Assembly: GCA_947305045.1 (NCBI GenBank)
Contig: CAMZCW010000183.1
Coordinates: 1 to 5,000, forward strand
Origin: an uncultured Bacteroidales bacterium
Lineage (GTDB): Bacteria; Bacteroidota; Bacteroidia; Bacteroidales; UBA932
Direction: 5' to 3'
DNA: 5,000 bases
Of this stretch, positions 1 through 5,000 are shown in pieces. Made by a program: the position numbers and the translations under genes. The notes beneath the pieces were generated by a model that saw only the letters and a program-made list of their open reading frames with translations, did no database searches and was not told where the DNA came from. Each line of letters begins with the position of its first letter. Position 1 is the first letter of the stretch.

Positions 1-455
1 ACCTCGCTCACGGGACCGCCGAAGGGCAGGTCGCTGGTGGCAAGGGCGGCCGATGCGGCCAGACCGGCAAGGGCATCCGGCTGGATGTCTTTCTCCGCCG
101 AGATGAGCATTACATTCACAAAGACCTCCAGGTGGAAGTCCTCCGGCCACAGCGGGCGGATGGGACGGTCCACAAGACGGGCGATGAGCACCTCATAGTC
201 AGAGGGGCGGCTTTCGCGCTTGAGGAAACCTCCGGGGAAACGGCCGGCGGCATAGTATTTTTCACGATAATCCACGGTGAGGGGCATGAAGTCCGTACCC
301 TCTTTCACCTCCGTGGCGCAGGTGACGGTGGCGAGCAGCATGGTGCCACCCATTTTCACAACGGCAGAACCGGCAGCCTGTTTGGCGAGTTTTCCGGTTT
401 CGATCTCGATTACCCGACCGTCGGGTAACGTGATGGTCTTTTTGATAATGTTCAT
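1..455 (-). CDS. pnp: Polynucleotide phosphorylase, N-terminal part (3' end outside window)
   Basis: This gene encodes polynucleotide phosphorylase, the phosphate-dependent 3'-to-5' exoribonuclease of cytosolic mRNA decay. The 151 visible residues begin [14 protein letters not shown] and cover the start of the first RNase PH-like domain. Family landmarks are KLAKQA (22-27), TMLLATV (38-44), [20 protein letters not shown] (55-74) followed by GGFLKRE (75-81), [18 protein letters not shown] (85-102), [19 protein letters not shown] (113-131) and [10 protein letters not shown] (133-142). These read as a close match to Bacteroidales PNPase; the family is usually about 700-750 residues, so roughly a fifth is seen. 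The ATG at 453-455 is chosen because MN(I/V)I is the usual N-terminus in this phylum. No Shine-Dalgarno is present; the leader just upstream is A-rich. The gene follows rpsO by 171 nt, the classic rpsO-pnp order. No clear TAnnTTTG promoter lies in the gap, so read-through from rpsO is likely (inference). Identity is very secure. Confidence 0.97.
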   Translation of the reverse strand, partial: MNIIKKTITLPDGRVIEIETGKLAKQAAGSAVVKMGGTMLLATVTCATEVKEGTDFMPLTVDYREKYYAAGRFPGGFLKRESRPSDYEVLIARLVDRPIRPLWPEDFHLEVFVNVMLISAEKDIQPDALAGLAASAALATSDLPFGGPVSE

Positions 456-492
456 CTGATTACGTCTTTGTTTCGTCTATATTCATCTTCCC

Positions 493-546
493 TTGCGGAG
501 GATGTTTTTTTCCTTTGTTGCGGCCGGAATTTATTCCGTTCCGCAA
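493..546 (-). promoter_or_regulatory. Structured pnp leader with two competing stems
   Basis: On the minus strand the segment 546-518 folds as TTGCGG-AA-CGGAAT-AA-ATTCCG-G-CCGCAA, a two-part hairpin of 6 plus 6 base pairs ending 63 nt before the pnp ATG. A second CCGCAA, extended to TCCGCAA, lies at 499-493 and can pair with the same 5' strand (TTGCGGA, 546-540) over 7 bp. The two pairings exclude one another. In Escherichia coli, PNPase represses its own synthesis through a leader stem processed by RNase III. Whether this leader acts in the same way is inference; the pairings themselves are directly visible. Confidence 0.4.
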
Positions 547-564
547 TTCCGATTGTTTCTCATT

Positions 565-606
565 AAAAAGGGGGAGAGAATATGCCTTGCATATTACTCT
601 GCCCCC
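565..606 (-). terminator. Intrinsic terminator after rpsO
   Basis: Reading the minus strand, GGGGG (606-602) pairs with CCCCC (574-570). AGA/TCT and AATATGC/GCATATT continue the stem with small bulges around a three-base AAG loop, and TTTTT follows at 569-565. The hairpin starts 21 nt past the rpsO stop, so it is well placed to end or attenuate that transcript. The plus strand also has a T6 run (608-613) beyond the stem, so the element could work in both directions. Since pnp lies downstream with no obvious promoter, termination is probably partial (inference). Confidence 0.8.
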
Positions 607-626
607 GTTTTTTCCTATCCTTTTGC

Positions 627-902
627 TTATCGGCGGAGACCCAGCTCCTTAACGATAGCCCTGTATCTCTCGATGTCGATTCTCTGGAGGTAGTCCAGCA
701 GCTGACGACGCTTACCGACCAGGCGGAGAAGGCTGCGACGCGTTACCACGTCTTTCTTGTTCTTCTTCACGTGCTCTGTAAGGTGAGCGATACGGTAGGA
801 AAATAAAGCAACCTGACTCTCAGGAGAGCCGGTGTCCTTATTGGACTTCCCGTACTTCGCGAAAATCTCTTGCTTTTTCTCAGGCTGTAAATATTCTGCC
901 AT
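627..902 (-). CDS. rpsO: 30S ribosomal protein S15
   Basis: Encodes ribosomal protein S15, the primary 16S rRNA binder that organises the central (platform) domain of the 30S subunit and forms a bridge to the 50S subunit. At 91 residues it matches the family length of about 89. Visible signatures are the [15 protein letters not shown] block (24-38), [12 protein letters not shown] (40-51), [19 protein letters not shown] (54-72) and the C-terminal [15 protein letters not shown] (77-91). The conserved Asp-x-x-Ser/Thr-Arg pattern (D51, T54, R55) that contacts rRNA is kept. The histidines found next to it in proteobacterial S15 are replaced, as is usual in Bacteroidales. The ATG at 900-902 has no Shine-Dalgarno; the leader is A-rich. 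A strong promoter match lies at 966-997 and a terminator at 565-606, so it can be expressed alone as well as with pnp downstream. Confidence 0.98.
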   Translation of the reverse strand: MAEYLQPEKKQEIFAKYGKSNKDTGSPESQVALFSYRIAHLTEHVKKNKKDVVTRRSLLRLVGKRRQLLDYLQRIDIERYRAIVKELGLRR

Positions 903-936
903 GATGCAATGAGTTTTTGTTTGTTGTTACTGGCTC

Positions 937-958
937 TTTTGGGGACCGTCCCGCAAAA
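937..958 (-). promoter_or_regulatory. Hairpin in the rpsO 5' leader
   Basis: On the minus strand TTTTG-C-GGGA, loop CGG, TCCC-CAAAA forms a 9-bp stem with one bulged C, starting almost at the predicted transcript start and ending about 35 nt before the rpsO ATG. S15 in several phyla represses its own mRNA by binding leader structures. A role for this hairpin in such control is inference and no known S15 leader fold is claimed. It could instead simply stabilise the 5' end. Confidence 0.4.
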
Positions 959-965
959 AAGCCTG

Positions 966-997
966 CAAATGTACAAAATTTATTTGTAACAGCCAAA
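966..997 (-). promoter_or_regulatory. Bacteroidota-type promoter of rpsO
   Basis: The minus strand has -33 TTTG (997-994), a 20-nt spacer and -7 TACATTTG (973-966), a full match to the Bacteroidota primary-sigma consensus TTTG...TAnnTTTG. The predicted start near 959 gives a leader of roughly 57 nt. The spacer contains a perfect 6-bp inverted repeat, TACAAA/TTTGTA (972-988), which may be chance in AT-rich sequence. Confidence 0.8.
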
Positions 998-1031
998 TCT
1001 TTCTGGCGTATACACCGGCTTTTGCCCCGTC

Positions 1032-1808
1032 CTATTTTTCCTGCTGCTTCAGTTCGTCCAACTTCTTTTCCAGCGCGTCCAGTTTCTCCATGAGCTTGGC
1101 ATTGTCGTCGTCCTGCATGGCGTCCACAAAGATGGAGTTCACCAGCGACACGCCCAGGATGCCGCCAAAGAAGAAGATGATGGCAAAGCCGGCCCGGGAC
1201 AGATGGCCGACAATGTCGGAGCTGTTCTGGGCGATGCGTACGGGCACGGCGCCCCAGTCGTCCCCCGAGAAGTAACGGAAAATGGTATAGAGCGACACGC
1301 CCGGATTCCCAAACAGGTCCGGGACGATCTTACTATATAAGGTAGAAGCCAGGATGGACGTCACAAACACAATGACCACAAAGGCGATAATGACAATGAG
1401 GGAAGCCCTGGCAGCCACCTTGAAGCCCTTGAGGAGGCCGTCCACATTGGGGATGAACTTGAACAGGCGGAAGGACTTGAAGATACGCAGCGCCCGGAGG
1501 GACAGCAGGATGTTGGTGGCCAGGTCGAAGTCCAGGAAGCTGTTCATCAGGGACGGAATGGCCACCACCGTCAGGATAAAGTCGAAGCGGTTCCAACCGT
1601 CCTTCCAATAGTCCTTCCATCCGTAGGTGCTAATTTTGACGATGGCTTCTATGACAAACAGGATGGTAAAGAAGGAGTCGCTCCAGATGAAAAAGGTGGA
1701 GGCTTCGAAAAACCCTCCCACAAAGATGGCGATGGTGTTTACCAGCACCAGGACGAGCATCATCCGGTCGTTTGTGAAGAAGGATTGGATGGCGTTCTGC
1801 TTTCCCAT
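1032..1808 (-). CDS. Voltage-gated cation channel of NaChBac/NavAb type, Asp-Asp filter
   Basis: Predicted inner-membrane ion channel subunit of 258 residues, a length typical of bacterial one-domain channels that assemble as tetramers. S1 lies near 16-32, S2 42-62, S3 73-90 and S4 99-119. S4 carries charges at every third residue: R105, R108, K111, R114, K117. S5 spans about 131-157, the pore loop 170-191, and S6 204-232 with the family motif VDAM (228-231). The selectivity filter reads SGDDWG (181-186), aligned with TLESWS of sodium-selective NavAb. The tail (236-257) is a short leucine-zipper-like coiled coil with L239, L243, L246, L250 and L253. The ATG at 1806-1808 is preferred: an AAGG lies about 9 nt upstream, a -7-like element sits just beyond, and residues upstream of it are unlike any channel N-terminus. 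The reading frame stays open to a GTG at 1908-1910 inside an inverted repeat. Family is secure; ion selectivity is inferred. Confidence 0.93.
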   Translation of the reverse strand: MGKQNAIQSFFTNDRMMLVLVLVNTIAIFVGGFFEASTFFIWSDSFFTILFVIEAIVKISTYGWKDYWKDGWNRFDFILTVVAIPSLMNSFLDFDLATNILLSLRALRIFKSFRLFKFIPNVDGLLKGFKVAARASLIVIIAFVVIVFVTSILASTLYSKIVPDLFGNPGVSLYTIFRYFSGDDWGAVPVRIAQNSSDIVGHLSRAGFAIIFFFGGILGVSLVNSIFVDAMQDDDNAKLMEKLDALEKKLDELKQQEK

Positions 1809-1833
1809 GTGAAATACCTTATAATTGTTGGCA

Positions 1834-1863
1834 CGAAGATACGAAAAATAATTAAGACTTAAA
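1834..1863 (-). promoter_or_regulatory. Probable promoter of the channel gene
   Basis: The minus strand has TATCTTCG (1841-1834), one base off the Bacteroidota -7 consensus TAnnTTTG, with a weak -33-like TTTA (1863-1860) 18 nt upstream. A start near 1827 would leave a leader of about 19 nt before the ATG at 1808, which is part of the reason for choosing that start codon. The -33 match is poor. Confidence 0.45.
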
Positions 1864-1865
1864 GC

Positions 1866-1973
1866 CGTAAAATGAAAACACCTAATAGACAATGCATTAC
1901 GCAAAATCACCTATGCGGATTTACATAGGTGATTTTGCATAATATACTGATAATCAGACGCTTTTATTTTACG
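1866..1973. repeat. 108-bp inverted repeat, 50-nt arms with a perfect 15-bp core
   Basis: GCAAAATCACCTATG (1901-1915) is followed by an 8-nt spacer (CGGATTTA, 1916-1923) and its exact reverse complement (1924-1938). The arms continue outward without gaps to CGTAAAAT (1866-1873) and ATTTTACG (1966-1973). By hand count 38 of 50 arm positions match, and 10 of the 12 differences are transitions. The similarity is strongest next to the spacer and decays outward, then stops at about 1864 and 1975. No T-run follows either arm, so it is not a normal terminator. It lies between the channel promoter and a plus-strand gene remnant. It may be two abutting ends of a mobile element or a small palindromic element; neither is proved. 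Confidence 0.85.
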
Positions 1974-2069
1974 ACACACTCGGTGTTGTTCATGTACAGG
2001 TGCCATAACGCTGCCAGACATCGATGCTGTGACCACCCTGACCGCCTTGCCAGTCAAAGCAGATGGAGA

Positions 2070-2204
2070 AACGGTAACGGGAAAGCGTTTGAGCGCAACT
2101 GGCTATACCGCAGCGAGGTTTTCGACGGCGGAGAGCTGGTCCTGGACATGGGGATCGAGCCATCGGCCTGCTGGGACGCTTCCCGCCCTCCGGTAGACCG
2201 ATAA
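2070..2204 (+). pseudogene. C-terminal remnant resembling a GH92 alpha-mannosidase
   Basis: The plus strand has an open frame ending with TAA at 2202-2204. Its last 44 codons look like real protein: NGNGKAFERNWLYRSEVFDG, then GELVLDMGIEPSACWDASRP and PVDR. The pattern NGK-x-(F/Y)-(D/E)-x-x-W, then about ten residues to GGEL-x-(L/F)-x-MG-x-x-P, is what I know from the extreme C-terminus of GH92 exo-alpha-mannosidases, periplasmic glycan-degrading enzymes common in Bacteroidales and about 700-780 residues long. Nothing like the catalytic domain precedes it; upstream in frame are low-information codons and then the inverted repeat. Positions 1974-2069 hold nothing I can assign, although another plus frame stays open there and may be a frameshifted continuation. 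An intrinsic terminator follows directly, as expected for a genuine gene end. Family assignment rests on recall of the motif and is moderate; that this is not an intact gene is firmer. Confidence 0.45.
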
Positions 2205-2216
2205 TGATTCAAGAGA

Positions 2217-2244
2217 GGCTGACCAAGTTGGTCGGCCCCTTTTT
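2217..2244 (+). terminator. Intrinsic terminator after the plus-strand remnant
   Basis: GGCTGACCAA (2217-2226), a single G, then TTGGTCGGCC (2228-2237) form a 10-bp stem with one G-T wobble (the innermost pairs will open into the loop), followed by CC and TTTTT (2240-2244). The T-run is on the plus strand only, 35 nt past the remnant's stop, so it belonged to that gene. It also lies 22 nt beyond the end of the convergent M48 gene, where its hairpin could protect the 3' end of that mRNA. Confidence 0.8.
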
Positions 2245-2265
2245 CTATATTCCAGTACCCGCAAA

Positions 2266-3480
2266 TCAGGAAATGGCGTCCAGGCTGGGGTTGAAGTTCC
2301 GCTGAACCATGCCGGCAAAGAGGACGGAGATCTCCTTTACGCTCAGGCCCAGACCCTTGCCCATGTTATAGACAAAGTTCACCTCCTTCTCCCCTATCTC
2401 CCTGTCGGCCAGAATAATGCCAATGATGTATTCCAGCATGCCGGGTTTGAGACCCGGGTTGATGGAAAGGATGGTGTTCACGGACTCTTGGAAGAGGGCG
2501 TCCACATCAGACTTGGCCACCGACTCCAGGAAACTCTTGGGGAAGATGTTGCTGCCGGAAAGGGTGCGGATGATTTGCTCGTACTCCTCTTTGCTCACGC
2601 TCCCGTCCACATTGGCGGCGATGATGCCGGCCGTAGCCACAAACACCGACATGGGTTCGTCCAGGGGATTGTTCCCCACCTTGAGCAAAATCTGGATGAG
2701 TTCCTCCATCCCGTTATCCAGCTCTATCTGGTTCCGGGCGCTGGCGAACAGGTTGATGGCCTGCACGCGGATGGGGTTCACCGGATGGTCATAGTGGCTC
2801 ATGCCGCCGCCCCTGAGGAAATAGTCCAGGTGCTCGCTGTTATTGGCCAGGAGGTCGTCAATGCTCACCTGCATCTTCTCCAGGTCCAAGCCGGAGGCCA
2901 TCTTGAAGAAGGCGGTGACACAGGCCTCCAGGTTCCCGCAGGCGATGTACCCGTAGCGGTCCGCCACCAGTTCCGCCAGGTTGTCGTGCAGGTGAATCTT
3001 GTACTGCAGCGTAATGGGGATTTGGGTGGATTGGGGCGGGTACACAAAGTTGATCAGGCGCCTTAGGGCCGTATCCTGGTTAATCAGATGCCCCAGCTCA
3101 TGACCAATCACAAACTTGAGCTCGTCCTCGCTCATGAGGTTGAACAGTTCCGAATTCACATTGACGATATGGGGATGCTCGCTATCTTCCGCCGCGATGG
3201 AGAAGGCATTGATGGAGGAATCACCCGTGACATAGTAGTCCACTTTCTCCTGAAAATTCAGGCGCTCCTGGACTTCATGGCACAGGTTGTAAAAATTCCC
3301 CAGCAGGTTTTTGTCGGCCTTCATGCAGTGGCCTTCCATCCGGCTCCGCCAATAGTCGTCGTCGGTGCCCCCTTGGGCATTTTTGAGGACAAAGCGTACT
3401 ACATCGCCCTCAAGGGCATGATAAATTTGGCCGGCAAGCGCCTGCTCCAGCTGGATCTCGGGTTTAAGGACTCTGGTCAT
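2266..3480 (-). CDS. Cytosolic M48-type zinc metallopeptidase with TerB-like C-terminal domain
   Basis: A 404-residue protein joining an M48-like peptidase to a TerB-like helical domain. The peptidase half shows the family landmarks in order: INAFSIAA (90-97, the NAF strand next to the active site), the zinc motif VIGHELGHLIN (124-134; H127 and H131 bind zinc, E128 is the catalytic base), the third-ligand helix AELVADRYG (169-177; E170, with D174) and HPVNPIRVQA (232-241), matching the HPxxxxR element. From about 277 to 395 the sequence is all-helical with VDGSVSKEEYEQI (291-303) and ILADREIGEKEVNFV (356-370), two acidic turns like those of TerB domains in tellurite/stress proteins. There is no signal peptide or membrane segment, unlike HtpX or Ste24, so it should act in the cytosol. 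Substrate is unknown. It starts at ATG 3478-3480, 59 nt after the YfcC-like gene, with its own -7 element. Confidence 0.85.
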   Translation of the reverse strand: MTRVLKPEIQLEQALAGQIYHALEGDVVRFVLKNAQGGTDDDYWRSRMEGHCMKADKNLLGNFYNLCHEVQERLNFQEKVDYYVTGDSSINAFSIAAEDSEHPHIVNVNSELFNLMSEDELKFVIGHELGHLINQDTALRRLINFVYPPQSTQIPITLQYKIHLHDNLAELVADRYGYIACGNLEACVTAFFKMASGLDLEKMQVSIDDLLANNSEHLDYFLRGGGMSHYDHPVNPIRVQAINLFASARNQIELDNGMEELIQILLKVGNNPLDEPMSVFVATAGIIAANVDGSVSKEEYEQIIRTLSGSNIFPKSFLESVAKSDVDALFQESVNTILSINPGLKPGMLEYIIGIILADREIGEKEVNFVYNMGKGLGLSVKEISVLFAGMVQRNFNPSLDAIS

Positions 3481-3481
3481 A

Positions 3482-3516
3482 GTGGGTTATGTCATTGGTT
3501 ATTACCCACAAATATA
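3482..3516 (-). promoter_or_regulatory. -7 element and inverted repeat before the M48-TerB gene
   Basis: TATATTTG (3516-3509, minus strand) is a full TAnnTTTG match, giving a predicted start near 3502 and a leader of about 22 nt. No good -33 TTTG is found. An inverted repeat, GTGGGT (3482-3487) and ACCCAC (3504-3509), overlaps the end of the -7 element and reaches the base before the start codon. Since half of it lies at or upstream of the transcript start, it would suit an operator better than an RNA hairpin; this is inference. Confidence 0.5.
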
Positions 3517-3539
3517 ACTATAATTTCCGATTCATCCCC

Positions 3540-4856
3540 CTAAAACCCCACCGGGGCCAGCAGAAGGGTGGCCAGAAGGAGCCCCAGGCCCAGTACCAGG
3601 AGCACGGCGACCAGCTTCCAAGCCCCCCTCAGCCACTTTTCGTAGGGGACACGGGCCATGGCCAGCGCCGCCATGAGGACGCCGGAGGTGGGGGTGATCA
3701 TGTTGGTGAACCCGTCGCCAAACTGGAACGCCAGCACCATCGCCTGCCGTGACACGCCCACCAGGTCCGAGAACGGGGCCATGATGGGAATGGTGATGGC
3801 CGCCTTGGCCGTGGCACTGGGGATGAGGAAGTTGATTACCGCCTGGATGCCATACATGGCCGTGAGGGAGGAGGCCTCCCCCGTTCCGTCCAGCGAGTCC
3901 TGCATGCCATGCAGGATGCTGTCCACAATTTTTCCGTCCTGCAGGATAATGACAATCCCGGAAGCAAACCCCACCACCAGGGCGGCCGGGAGGATGTCCT
4001 TGGCGCCGGCTATGAGCTCGTCCGCTATGCGGTTGGCCGGGAAGCGGGCAATGATACCGCAAAGGATGCCCATGGCCAGGAACAGGCCGGTAATTTCGGC
4101 CATGTACCAGCCCCAGAGGGTGGCCCCGGCGACAAGGGCAATGACGGCGACAAGCAGCACCCCCAGAATCCACGCCTGTCTTGCAGAAAGGGCTTCCGCC
4201 TTGAGGGCACTCCCCTCCTGCGGCTCCCGCCGGGTCCGTTTGGCATAAAGGACCACAAACAGGCAGAGCAGCCCGGTCAGGAAGGCCCAGCAGAAGATGC
4301 GGTAGCCCATGCCGGAGAAAGGCGGAAGGTCCGCCATGCCCTGGGCAATCCCCACCGTAAAAGGATTGAGAAAGGCACTGGAAAAGCCAATGTTGGAGGC
4401 CACATACACCACCAGAAGGCCCATCACGGCGTCATAGCCCATGGACACCACCAGCGGAACCACAATCCCCACAAAAGGAATGGCTTCCTCGCTCATGCCA
4501 AACACCGCACCGCCCAGGGAGAAAAGGAGCGTAAGCGCCACCAGGACCCATTTGTCTTTATGGCCGATAAGGGCGATGAACCGGCGGATGCCCGCATCTA
4601 CGGCTCCGGTGGCGGTGAGAAGGGAAAACGCCCCGCCCACCACCAGGATGAAGATGATGATGCCCGCCTGCTTGACAAAGCCCTGGTAGATGGCGGAGAA
4701 TACCTGCCAGGTTTGCGGAGCAGCCTCCACCTCCTCATAGGTAAGCGCTCCATCTTCCGCCGTGACATACTGCCCGCCCGGCACAAACCAGGTAAGGACG
4801 GCGCACAGCACAATGAGGATGGCGATGATGACGTATGTGTTGGGCAGTTTCTTCAT
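3540..4856 (-). CDS. YfcC/DcuC-type (PF03606-like) membrane carrier
   Basis: A 438-residue polytopic inner-membrane transporter of the YfcC group, related to anaerobic C4-dicarboxylate carriers and often annotated as a basic amino acid antiporter; the true substrate is unknown here. It opens with KKLPNTYVIIAILIVLCAVL (2-21) and WFVPGGQY, the usual first helix and periplasmic start. Family motifs follow: FGMSEEAIPF (119-128), SSAFLNPFTVGIAQGMADLP (159-178), a charged cytosolic loop (206-226), NFLIPSATAKAAITIPIMAP (342-361), FSDLVGVSRQ (362-371) and FQFGDGFTNMITPTSG (377-392). The two re-entrant-like motifs (NPFTVG and PSATAKA) fit the inverted-repeat architecture of this transporter clan. Many homologues have PSGSGQA where this has PSATAKA. 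The ATG at 4854-4856 lies 17 nt after the upstream gene's stop, indicating an operon; there is no Shine-Dalgarno. The gene stops at TAG 3540-3542 with no terminator visible, so some read-through into the M48 gene is possible. Confidence 0.9.
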   Translation of the reverse strand: MKKLPNTYVIIAILIVLCAVLTWFVPGGQYVTAEDGALTYEEVEAAPQTWQVFSAIYQGFVKQAGIIIFILVVGGAFSLLTATGAVDAGIRRFIALIGHKDKWVLVALTLLFSLGGAVFGMSEEAIPFVGIVVPLVVSMGYDAVMGLLVVYVASNIGFSSAFLNPFTVGIAQGMADLPPFSGMGYRIFCWAFLTGLLCLFVVLYAKRTRREPQEGSALKAEALSARQAWILGVLLVAVIALVAGATLWGWYMAEITGLFLAMGILCGIIARFPANRIADELIAGAKDILPAALVVGFASGIVIILQDGKIVDSILHGMQDSLDGTGEASSLTAMYGIQAVINFLIPSATAKAAITIPIMAPFSDLVGVSRQAMVLAFQFGDGFTNMITPTSGVLMAALAMARVPYEKWLRGAWKLVAVLLVLGLGLLLATLLLAPVGF

Positions 4857-4873
4857 ATCCGCTGAATATGCTC

Positions 4874-5000
4874 TTATTTCGTTTTCTCAGTAATCAGATT
4901 CCGGGCTTTGACCATTTCCTCTTTCAGCAGTTCCAGGCTTTCCGCATCCAATAACTTCATGGATTGGCTGGTGTCATTTTTGGTCAGGATATACGCCGTC
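4874..5000 (-). CDS. C-terminal end of an unrecognised protein
   Basis: On the minus strand one frame is open from the window edge to TAA at 4874-4876, giving 41 residues that begin TAYILTKNDTSQSMKLLDAE and end LLKEEMVKARNLITEKTK. The last 25 or so residues would form a charged amphipathic helix, rich in Leu, Glu and Lys. I do not recognise the family from this fragment. It is taken as coding because its composition is protein-like, because codon use resembles that of its neighbours, and because its stop lies 17 nt before the YfcC-like start, which suggests they share a transcript. The other two minus frames are interrupted. Confidence 0.7.
   Translation of the reverse strand, partial: TAYILTKNDTSQSMKLLDAESLELLKEEMVKARNLITEKTK

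Noticed and set aside
1002..1020. Small palindrome GGCGTATACACC after the channel stop as a terminator
   Set aside because: The stem is only about 4 bp around a TATA loop and has no U-tract.
1809..1910. N-terminal extension of the channel gene to the GTG at 1908-1910
   Set aside because: The extra 34 residues come from the inverted repeat arm, resemble no channel N-terminus, and lie upstream of a plausible -7 element and the better-placed ATG at 1808.
1866..1973. The inverted repeat as a transcription terminator
   Set aside because: Neither arm is followed by a T-run, and it lies upstream of the channel promoter rather than after a gene on either strand.
1929..2069. The 5' part of the plus-strand frame, starting GTG in the other repeat arm, as the start of a 91-residue protein
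   Set aside because: Its first codons mirror the opposite arm only because of the inverted repeat, and the middle is low-information sequence; only the last 44 codons look protein-like.
2488..3066. Plus-strand open frame of 192 codons opposite the M48 gene
   Set aside because: It is antisense to the zinc-motif region, has a His/Val-rich composition with no recognisable motif, and has no start context or promoter.
3532..4173. Minus-strand 213-codon frame inside the YfcC-like gene
   Set aside because: It overlaps a well-supported transporter frame and its translation is Gly/His/Pro/Arg-rich, as expected of an out-of-frame reading.
3909..4865. Plus-strand open frame of 318 codons opposite the YfcC-like gene
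   Set aside because: It is a shadow of a high-GC membrane-protein gene: rich in His, Gly, Gln and Lys, with no domain signature, while the minus strand has clear family motifs throughout.

Overview
The window looks like chromosomal DNA of a Bacteroidota member, most likely a Bacteroidales relative of moderate-to-high GC. Three things support this. The PNPase N-terminus and the S15 sequence resemble Bacteroidales proteins. Start codons lack Shine-Dalgarno sequences and are preceded by A-rich leaders. Several upstream regions carry the Bacteroidota -7 element TAnnTTTG, once with a well-placed -33 TTTG. Genus cannot be read from this window.

Layout, with all intact genes on the minus strand and so read from right to left. 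(1) 4874-5000: last 41 codons of an unrecognised protein. (2) 3540-4856: a YfcC/DcuC-type (PF03606-like) inner-membrane carrier, starting 17 nt after that protein and probably in its operon. (3) 2266-3480: a cytosolic M48-type zinc metallopeptidase with a C-terminal TerB-like helical domain, with its own -7 element. (4) 1809-2265: a gene-poor patch holding a striking 108-bp inverted repeat (1866-1973), a plus-strand C-terminal remnant that resembles GH92 alpha-mannosidases, and an intrinsic terminator still attached to that remnant. (5) 1032-1808: a six-helix voltage-gated cation channel of the NaChBac/NavAb type with an Asp-Asp selectivity filter. (6) 627-902: rpsO (ribosomal protein S15), with a clear promoter and a terminator hairpin. 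(7) 1-455: the 5' third of pnp (polynucleotide phosphorylase) behind a structured leader.

rpsO followed by pnp is a pairing conserved across many bacteria, joining ribosome assembly to RNA turnover. A bidirectional-looking terminator and a pnp leader with two competing pairings suggest the two genes are coupled by partial read-through and leader control. The other genes (channel, M48-TerB protease, YfcC carrier) show no obvious common pathway.

I see no CRISPR array, tRNA, rRNA or intact mobile element, and no convincing new multi-gene system. The parts most worth a second look are the inverted repeat beside the gene remnant, the acidic filter of the channel, and the pnp leader.
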